Shown here piece after piece: positions 55,676 to 64,000 of a stretch of DNA of 64,000 nt. The position numbers and the translations under genes are program-made. Numbering within the stretch: the stretch's first letter is position 1; every line of letters starts with the position of its first letter. A model generated the notes under the pieces. It did no database searches. It was given only the letters and a program-made list of their open reading frames with translations, and was not told where the DNA came from. This DNA comes from Microcebus murinus (lineage: Eukaryota; Chordata; Mammalia; Primates; Cheirogaleidae), in assembly GCF_040939455.1 (NCBI RefSeq), contig NC_134104.1:144248501-144312500 (forward strand). The letters are read 5' to 3'.

Positions 55676-56671
55676 ATACTGCTGACATCTGGTCCCCTCA
55701 GGTTCTGCTTTGCCTCTCGTCTACTTCCCGTGGGCCTTTCTCCCCACTTGAGACTCCAGACTCTATTAAGAAATTCTCAGGTCTCCAGCTGGAGGTCAAG
55801 GCTGGGTGGGAGTGGGGAGGAGGTAGGTCAGCTTTTCCAGTCTGCCTTCAGCCAACGCCCCCTGTCCAACTTCCGCCCTCCCTCCTCCATCTCTTGAGCT
55901 CACCTTGGGGTCCTCCTGGGGCCCTCAGGAAAAACAGCTCCACATCCACTTCATCTTCTCTCATGCAAGTGGCCTGTGGATTTCTCTTCATTATTATTTA
56001 ATATGAATCCATTTGATCTTTGTCCTCCAGAAATTCATAAAAATTCTTTGCCATCTTTCCAGCACTGCCATGGATTCATTCCTTTTATTTTAAAAAAATA
56101 GCCTATCATAGTTAATAACAATGTATTATAGTCTTGAAATTTGCTATGAGTATATATTTTAAGTGCTCTTGTGACAAAAAAAATAAGTGTGTGAGGTTAT
56201 TGCGTGTTAATTAGCTCAGTCTTGCCAAAGATCACACAGTTGGTAAATGGGGCCAGGATTTGAGCCCAGGTTTAAATCTGAACTCATTTAGGTTGACAAT
56301 ACTTCTTAGCCTTTTCTACACACTAATGCACAAAGATTTACACATGCAACACGCTTGCTTACACAATTCTTGGTTACTGGCTCTTACTCCTTTTGCTGCT
56401 TCTGAAGAAAGCATCAGAATGTAAATGAATGAAACTAATGTTTTTATAAGAATAATCTTGAACTATCTTTATTAAAAATAAAAAGCCACTAACTTTGAAA
56501 GTCTAAGTCTTATTAATAACAAAGTAAATAAATTCTAATACACTTATCCCAGAGTTTTTCAGCTTAAAGCATTATTCTAATCAATGATCCTACCAGTTTA
56601 TCACTATTGGCAATCTTTCCTCCATCCCCTGCTCCATATCTTATTTTTCTTCTTTTCTTTTCTTTCTTTGT
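55676..56671. other. 3' flank, MIR-like piece
   Basis: No gene. About 56185-56325 (GCCAAAGATCACACAGTTGG, GGATTTGAGCCCAGG) is a reverse MIR. 55700-55960 is GC-richer and unrecognised. Confidence 0.5.
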
Positions 56672-56968
56672 TTCTTTTTTTTTTTTTTTTCTGAGACAGG
56701 ATCTTGCTCTGTTGCCCAGGCTGGAATGTAGGGGCGTGATTATAGCCTTGAACTCCTGGGCTCAAGTGAGCCTCCTGCCTCAGCTTCCTGAGTAGCTGGG
56801 ACTACAGGCACATGCCACCACACCTGGCTAATTTTTCCTTATTTTTTTTTTTTTATAGAGACAGAGACTCGCTATGTTGCCCAGGCTGGTCTCAGAGTTT
56901 TTCCTCAAGTGATCTCATTTTGAACTTCCAAAGTGCTAGGATTACAGGCGTGAGCCAGTATGCCTGGT
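56672..56968 (-). repeat. Alu, older, antisense
   Basis: Reverse dimeric Alu with two T-runs and moderate divergence. Confidence 0.9.
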
Positions 56969-57289
56969 TCCCTGTCTCTGTGTCCCTCCTTCCTCCGTTC
57001 ATCAATATAATGCCCTCGAAGTCCCCTTTGCCACTCTCCTTCCATTATACTCACCCATGAAAGCCTGGAAAAACCTAATACCCACTTACGCTGTGTGTGC
57101 ACCTCAGTGGGGGAGTCTTGTTCTATACAAGCACACAGTCATTCTGATTGGTCTCACTTTAAATCCAAGACAAGTGTATTATAAGTTCAGATTCCTCTGA
57201 GAAGAAACACTGCAATGGAATGAGGAGTGCATAACGCAATACACATGATAAAACAGGAAGAAGCAGGATAGGTGGGGGAGGGAGAGCTT

Positions 57290-57660
57290 CACCACCTCCG
57301 CCCCAGCCCAAGGCAACCACTCATGTACCTTCTATCTCTATAGATTTACCCATTTTGGACATTTTTATATAAATGGAATCAATCACACATGGCCCTTTGT
57401 GAGTGGCTTTTAAAATTTAGAACCATATTTTCAAGGTTCATCCATGCTGTAGCAGGTATAAGAACTTCATTCCTTTTTATTGCCAGTAATATCCCAGTGT
57501 GTAGATAGATCGTGTTTTATTCATCCATTCATTGACTGATGGACATTTGGGTTGCTTCCACTTTTTGGCTATTGTGAATAATGCTGCTGTGAACATTTGT
57601 GTACAAGTTTTTGTGTGAACATATGTTTTCAATTTTCTTAGGCATATGCCTAGGCTGGCA
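57290..57660 (-). repeat. L1 3' end, antisense
   Basis: ATAAATGGAATCAATCACAC, CTATTGTGAATAATGCTGCT and TACAAGTTTTTGTGTGAACA are typical reverse L1M 3'-end sequence. Confidence 0.75.
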
Positions 57661-57965
57661 ACTTCTTATAACTCATATTTCAGCTTAAATTTCACCCCTT
57701 CAGAAAACACCCAACCCAAAGTTGTCACCTCATCACTCCCTATGGTGGCACCTCATTTAATCTCTATGTAGCATTGGGAATTTATTTGGTTTTTAAAATT
57801 TTTTATTTCCTTTTCTTTTTTTTTTAATGTTTTTATTTTTTTGCTTTTTTTAGCACTTGTAATTTGATACTCTTCTTGACTATTTCAGTTTTTACAGATG
57901 TCTTGTCCTATATTTCCTAACACATGGTGAATGCTCAATAAACATTTGTCAAATAAATGAATGAA
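57661..57965 (+). repeat. L2 3' part
   Basis: AGCTTAAATTTCACCCCTTC and, at the end, ACACATGGTGAATGCTCAAT plus AAACATTTGTCAAATAAATG fit the ancient L2 3' end in sense orientation. Confidence 0.6.
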
Positions 57966-58451
57966 ATTACTTGTGACTCACCCCTCAACTGAGCCTCACA
58001 TGCCTGAGAATCATAGCCTGGTTGAGGATAGCTGATGTGAAGCACTGCATCTCTCATGTACCAAATTTCCACATGTGAGTACATCTGATCACATCCCTCT
58101 CTCCTAATTATTAATTATCTTAATGGTCTTAATTTTCTCATCTTATTATTCTAGCTTTATTCATGGAAATAAAAGTGCTGATTGATGGGATTAAATTCTA
58201 GATTGGGACTTAGGTGAAGATGGAATTAGGGAATTGGGAGATAGACTGAGGAATCAACCACAATTCAGATACAGAAAAGCAAAAAATGTTGGAAGGGTAG
58301 TTAAGAGACATGGAGGACAGATTAAGAAACAAACATGTAATAGGAATTCTGGAAGAAAACCAAGGCAATTGTTTACAGAGAGATATGAGTTGAGAATGTT
58401 CCAGATCCTAAAATTCATATGGAAAAGTAAAAGGTCAGGCTATACAAAATA
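57966..58451. other. 3' flank, nothing recognised
   Basis: Mixed-composition sequence with a 72-codon open frame (58234-58452) of no known family. No repeat or gene supported. Confidence 0.5.
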
Positions 58452-58723
58452 GGTTGGGTGTGGTGGCTGTAATCCCAGTACTTTGGGAGGATCACTTGAG
58501 GCCAGGAGTTCGAGAGCAGCCTGAGCACCATAGCAAGACCCCACCTCTAAAAACAAATTAGCTGGGCGTGGTGCTGTGCACCTATAGTCCTAGCTATTCA
58601 GGAGGCCGAGGCAGGAAGATTGCTTGAACCCAGGAGTTCGAGGCTGCAGTGAGCTATGATTGTACCACTGCACTCCAGCCTGGGTGACAGAGCAAGACCA
58701 TGTCTCTTAAAAAAAAAAAAAAG
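58452..58723 (+). repeat. Alu, older, sense
   Basis: Dimeric Alu missing a few bases in the left arm, with A-run end. Confidence 0.9.
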
Positions 58724-60269
58724 GATGGGTGGGGAAAGGGTATGCAAAATTTTGAAAAAGAACAAGGAAGATTTGCTGTATCAGCCTATCCACTGGAAGT
58801 TGGACCCCTGAGGTGGTACCAAGATCAAGGCATGGATGGTGAGATCACCAACAAGGGGTCAGTAATAGGCAGAAAGCCAGGGAGCAAAGACATCAGATGA
58901 AATTGGTGAAATTGCCTCTTCTTAGCTCATGTTATGGGGCAACCTGAAACATGTCAGATACACAGCCTCCTGCGTACCTGCTACACTGCTCTGGTAGCCT
59001 CGAGGGTGGTATGGCCCAGTGCCCAGTCTTCATGCCGTAGGAGTGGGGAGAAGAGGTCAACCTCCACATTTATGCAGAAGTCAGGGAATTTTGACTTGGA
59101 TAGACAACATCTCTCTTTCCTCCTCCTCCTCCTTCTCCCCTGCCTTCCTCCCTCCACTCTCTTCCTCCCTCCCTTCCTCTTCTCTTCTGTTCTACCAAGA
59201 GTGTTTGTCTTCTTCTCTTTTCAATGTTAGATTTGCCTCAGAGCACTGCTCTCCTTCTAGAGGGAAGGAGAAGGATGGGAGAAAGAGCATTTATGGAGCA
59301 TCTCCTCCTTCTGGGCTTGAAGCACCCTTCACCCTGGCTCATGTAAGCCCTCCTAAGGATGGAAACACTGTTGTTTCTGCTTTACTGATTAGGATTTACC
59401 TTTAACCACATATAATAGCTATTTAAAAGTTGAGGCTGAGTTTTGTTGAGCTGTAATAAGGATAGAAGCTTCAATATGAAAATGTCCAAGCATCAGAAAA
59501 TGTCAGGTGCCTTGTGGTCTTGTGATGACACATAATACAATTGGATTCTTTCCTTGGGAGTAATGCAATATGTCAGAATTGCTTAACTATAGGCAGGGTG
59601 GGAGGGGGGGGAAGAGGAGGCGCAGAGACGGGGGGTGGGGGTGGGGGGAGAGAGATAGATAGAGAGGGAGAGAGAGCGAGCGAGCCCTTGCTTTGAAAAC
59701 AGTAGATAAAATGATCATTGAAACATGTTGGATCATCAGGAGTGTGGTCCTGGCTCACGGTCACTTTAAGCCAGGCACTTTGCGTGCTTTATTTTCTTTA
59801 ACTTTCACAACAGCCATAGACAAGGAACCTGGGTCATCGTAGAGGTCAATAAGTGCCAAAAGCCACAAGGCCACAACTGGAAAGGCAGGATTTGAATCCC
59901 AGACCTAGTGATTCCAAAATCTTCCATGAGGCCCTCTCAGATTCATGCTAAACCGTGAGCAAAATCCCTCAAATCCCCCATCTCTGTTTTGAATTTTCCT
60001 TTTGCTTTCTTGATTTAAGTGAAAACATGACTAGCCTCTGAGACTCTGATTCCCTTGCAGCTTTCTCAAGGATCAAGGATGTGTGTGTGGGAGGGAAGGT
60101 TTCTATGGGGAAAGGGGTTTGTGTTTTTTTTTTCCCCATGCCTCTTGAATCAATGTGACTGAAGCTAGCTAGAGTCAATATCCACCTTGAAGTTTCCAGG
60201 TTGCTGTCTCCTCCCTCCCTAAAATCTTTGAGCTCTGTAGCTCTTGCCATCTGCATCCTCCTTAATGTA
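58724..60269. other. 3' flank with polypyrimidine and G-rich tracts
   Basis: No gene. A pyrimidine tract of (CTTCCTCC)-like units lies at about 59108-59190. A run of G-blocks at 59595-59649 is followed by GA-rich sequence to 59685. About 59765-59935 is a reverse MIR (CTTTAACTTTCACAACAGCC, GGATTTGAATCCCAGACC). Confidence 0.6.
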
Positions 60270-62389
60270 CAGGCATAGCTTTTTTTTTTTTTTCACTTTG
60301 CTTTATTGCACTTTGCAGATATTACCTTTTTTTTCCCCCCAAATTGAGGGTTTGTGGCAACCCTACATAGAGCAAGTCTATCGGTACCCTTTTCCAACAG
60401 CGTGTGCTCACTTTGTGTCCCTGTGTCACATTTTGGTAATTACTGCAACATTTTGAATTCTTCATTATTATTATTTATATCTGTTATGGTGATCTGTTAT
60501 CATGGATCTTTGATATTACCCTTTGTATTTGTGTTGGAGTGTTATGGACCACACTTATGTAAGTCAGCAAACTTAATCCATAAACGTTGTGTGTGTTCTG
60601 TCTGCTCCACCAACCAGCCATGCCCCCATCTCTCTCCCTTTCCTCAGGCCTCTCTGTTCCCTCACACACAACAATGTTGAAACTAGGCCAATTAATAGAC
60701 CTACAAGGACCTGTAAGTGTTCAAGTGAAGGAAGAGTTGCATGCCTCTCACTTTCAATCAAAAGCTAAAGATGATTAAGCTTTGTGAGGAAGGCATGCTG
60801 CAAGCCGAGATAGGCGGAAGGCTGGGCTGAAAGCTTGCACCAGTTAGCCAAGTTGTGGATGCAAAGGAAACGTTATTGGAGGAAATTTAAAGTGCTACTC
60901 CAGTGAAGACACAAATGATAATAAAGTGAAACAGCCTTATTGTTCCTCATGTGGAGAAAGTATTAGTGGTCTGGATAGAAGATTAAACCAGCCACAACAT
61001 TCCCTTAATCCAGAGCCTACTCCAAAGCAAGGCCGTAACACTCTTCAATTTGAAAGCTGAGAGAGGTAAGGAAACTGCAGAGAAATGTTTGAAGCTATCA
61101 GAAGTTGGTTCGTGAGGTTTAATGAAAGAAGTTGTTTCCATAACATAGAAGTGCAAGGCAAAGCAGAAAACAGTGATGTAGAAGCAGTTGCAAAGTTATC
61201 CCGAAGATCTAGCTGAGATCATTGATAAAGATGGCTACACTACACACCTGAGTAACTGTTCAATGTAGACAAACCGATCTTTTATTGGAAGACCATTTCA
61301 CCTAGGATTTTCAAAGTTAGAGATGGGAAGTTAACGCCTGGTTTCAAAGCTTCAAAAGACAGGCTGACACTCTTGCTAGGGACTAATGTAGCTGGTAACT
61401 TTAAGTTGAAGCCGATGCTCATTGACCATTCCAAAAATCCTAGGGCCCTTCAGAATCATGCTTCTCCTAACTCTGCCTGTGCTCTAGAAAGGGGGCAACA
61501 AAGCCTGGGTGACAGCGCATCTATTTACAGCACAGTTCACTGAATATTTTAAGCCCGCCATTGAGACCCACCGATTGGGAAAAAAGATTCCTTTCAAACT
61601 ATTACTGCTCCTTGACAATGCAAGACCACTCAAGAGCTCTGACAGGGATATACAAGGAGATTAATATTGTTTTCATGTCTGCTAAGACAACATCCATTCT
61701 GCGGCCCATAGATCAAGGAGTCATTTCAACTTTCAAGTCTTATTATTGAAGGAATACCTCTTGTATGGCTATTCCTGCCATGCATAGTGATTCCTCTTAT
61801 GGATCTGGGCAAAGTAAATTAAAAACCTTCTGGAAAGGATTCACCATTCTAGAGGGCAAGCAGAACATTCATAATTCATGGGAGGAGCTAAAAACACCAA
61901 CGTTGACAGGATTATAGAAGAAGTTGATTCCAACCTTCATGGATGACTGTGAGGGTCTCGACTTCGGTGGAGGAAGTACCTGCAGCTGTCAGCTGCGGTG
62001 AGAAGAGCATGAGAGCTAGGATTAGCAGTGGGGCCTGAAGATGTGACTGAGCTGCTGCAATCTCACGGTCAAACTTTAACAAGGGAGGAGTCGCTTCTTA
62101 GGGCTGAGCCAAGAAAGTGGTTTCTTGAGATGGAATCTGCTCCTGGACAAGATACTGTGGACATTGTTGAAATGACAGCAAAAGATTTAGAATATTCCAT
62201 AAACTTAGTAAGGCAGTGGCAGGTTTGAGAAGATGCACACTTAATAGACTACAGTATCATGTAAACATAACTTTTATGTACACTGAGAAACTAAAAAATT
62301 CATGTGACTCATTCATTGCAATATTCACTTTATTAAAGTGGTCTGGAACTAAACCTGCAATATCTCAGAGGTTGAAAATTACATGCCTA
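60270..62389 (+). mobile_element. Second Tigger1, opposite orientation, dead
   Basis: Begins CAGGCATAGC after TA and ends ATTACATGCCTA before TA, with the Tigger1 interior between (CAAATTGAGGGTTTGTGGCA; ATTCCATAAACTTAGTAAGG). Transposase runs on the plus strand in pieces with stops (for example [14 protein letters not shown] read as [18 protein letters not shown] at about 61690-61747, and [15 protein letters not shown]). At about 2.12 kb it has lost roughly 300 bp against the family. Confidence 0.92.
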
Positions 62390-62439
62390 TAATTTTCATG
62401 CCTCCCATTCTCCAACCAGCTGCTTTCCTTTTTGGCCAC

Positions 62440-64000
62440 AACTCCAAAATTCAACACTAACGGACACACCTAAGATCTATTTTCCTTCTAGTATCCTTTT
62501 ACTCACCTTGTCCCTGTCGTTTATTTCCTCAGTCTTCTACTTGGCCGGCCTGGAGTCCATGGCTGAGCACTGTGGTCATACATCTTCAACTCCCATGCCT
62601 GTCTCCCTTTATTGAGCTCATCTGCCTAAACCCCTACTTAGTTCCATCCAACCTCCATCCACTCACCTGTCCGCCGGCAGCTGGAGGAGGCTGAAGAAAC
62701 CCACCAAACTCACTTGCTCACTTGACATTCATCACTACTAACTTCAAAAGGGCCCTTCATGTTGCCCCAAATCTTTCCATGTTCCCATGTCCCTGAACCC
62801 TTCCCTGCCCTTACGTGGTGCATCCTGCCCTCATACCTCCAACACCTCCCCTCTCTCCTCACTCTGCTGGGCTCTGAGCTTTCTACTTCACTGAGAAGAG
62901 AAAGGCAACTGGAGAATTGCCTCACTTCCCCACCACTTCTACAAACTCACTTTCATCCATCCCATAACCTGCACTCCTGTTCCTGTTGTCAAACCCAAAC
63001 CTCTTATCGAAAGCCAGTGCCTCAGGTTTCCATGAAGCCTGCATCCTCTCACCTGTAAACGTGTGATGGGTCCTACTTCAAAACAAAGCAAAGTGAACAA
63101 TAACACATGTCTGTCTTGTTCCCAGGTCCCTTTTCAACATCCAGTCCGTTTACCTACTCCTGGAAACAGTTGCCTGTCTCACTGTGTCCAGACTCCTTCC
63201 TACCTTCTTTTTTTTTTTTTTTTTTTTTTTTGAGACAGAGTCTCACTCTGTTGCCTGGGCTAGAGTGCCGTGGCATCAGCCTAGCTCACAGCAACCTCAA
63301 ACTCCTGGGTTCAAGCGATCCTCCTGCCTCAGCCTCCCGAGTAGCTGGGACTGCAGGCATGCGCCACTGTGCCCGGCTAATTGTTTCTACATATTTTTTT
63401 TTAGTTGTCCAGATGATTTCTTTCTATTTTTAGTAGAGACGGAGTGTCACTCTTGCTCGGGCTGGTCTGGAACTCCTTAGCTTGAGCGATCATCCCACCT
63501 CGGCCTCCCAGAGTGCTAGAATTACAGGCGTGAGCCACTGCACCTGGCCACCTTCTTTCTTTTTGACTCTCTTACATCAGGAGTTCACCCCATGATTGCA
63601 CTGAGATGATATTCTGAAGGTCACCAGTGACCTCTATCTTACTAAATCCGGTGGTTGGTTCTCAGTGGTCATCTTACCCAAACTCTCACCAGCATGCGAC
63701 AGAGTTGGCCACTCCCTCCTCATGGCTTCTGGGACATTCCTCTCTTATTTCTCATCTCACCCCACTGGCCACTGCTTCCTCAGTCTCTTTTGCTGCTAAC
63801 ACCCATTCCCCAGCCTCTGTAAGTGCCTCAAGGATTATTGCTGAAACCTCTTTTCTTCTCCGTTCTACCTAGATGAACTCATTCAGTCTCACGGCTTCAA
63901 AGATGATCTGAGTGCCGGCAGCTCCCAAATGTGCATCTCCAGCCCAGAGCTCGCCACCAAACTCCAGGTGTGTGTATCTACCCGCTGACTCACATCTCCA
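62440..64000 (+). mobile_element. Ancient L2 LINE, RT region, runs off the window
   Basis: Sense L2: GTCACCAGTGACCTCTATCT, then a degraded reverse-transcriptase reading near LTKSGGWFSVVILPK, then CAGTCTCACGGCTTCAAAGA and CATCTCCAGCCCAGAGCTC (the YADD-box region is decayed). The left border is uncertain. It is interrupted by the Alu at 63207-63550 and continues past base 64000. Confidence 0.7.
63207..63550 (-). repeat. Alu, antisense, inserted in L2
   Basis: Reverse full-length Alu starting with a long T-run, with the TTTTTAGTTGTCCAGATGAT version of the lemur linker. ACCTTCTT lies on both sides. Confidence 0.93.

Noticed and set aside
59573..59764. Pro-rich minus-strand frame
   Set aside because: It is simply translation of the G-run cluster.
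63107..63480. Overlapping 98-108-codon frames near the end
   Set aside because: They are reverse Alu sequence (for example [12 protein letters not shown] and [12 protein letters not shown]) with no host coding content.

Overview
ORGANISM. The window is nuclear DNA of a primate, most likely a strepsirrhine and probably a Malagasy lemur. It is AT-rich, intron-dominated and crowded with Alu elements. The best-preserved Alus share a distinctive middle linker (ATTGGCCAACTAATATATAT) that I associate with lemur Alus and not with human AluJ/S/Y. A short L1 tail at 53393-53569 also looks like the strepsirrhine L1 3' UTR. The species call rests on these repeats and was not checked by a search. LAYOUT. 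(1) 1-49145: the 3' four-fifths of GOLGA4 (golgin-245/p230) on the + strand. Fourteen exons can be placed with AG/GT borders, including one exon of 4,235 nt and two tiny exons (21 and 30 nt). Joined in order they give one open frame of 1,818 codons plus stop. Its last residues match the human protein, and the invariant GRIP tyrosine falls where human Tyr2177 is expected if about 412 residues lie upstream of the window. The product is a long coiled-coil tether of the trans-Golgi network ending in a GRIP domain, the Arl1-binding Golgi-targeting module, which is split between two exons. Two alternative last coding exons give the C-termini FTSPRSGIF or SWLRSSS. The poly(A) signal is at 49122. (2) The introns hold about twenty Alu copies, several old L1, L2 and MIR fragments, an Hsmar1 mariner, a second mariner with different ends, a full-length Tigger1, two small hAT elements with 8-bp target duplications, and a Tigger-type MITE that forms a hairpin. 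(3) 49146-64000: sequence beyond the gene with no host gene I can support. It has a GC-rich unidentified block (49440-51420), a rearranged L1 carrying a 142-bp copy of part of that block, a second Tigger1 in the opposite orientation, purine/pyrimidine tracts and an old L2 that runs off the end. HOW IT FITS. Only GOLGA4 is a supported protein-coding gene; the rest is intron, UTR or transposon sequence. No bacterial-type operons, CRISPR arrays, riboswitches, rRNA or tRNA genes were seen. I found no convincing new biological system. The most useful leads are the GOLGA4 3'-end splicing layout, the 142-bp templated insertion, the Hsmar1 copy in a lemur-like genome, the pair of hAT elements and a miniature retro-insertion.
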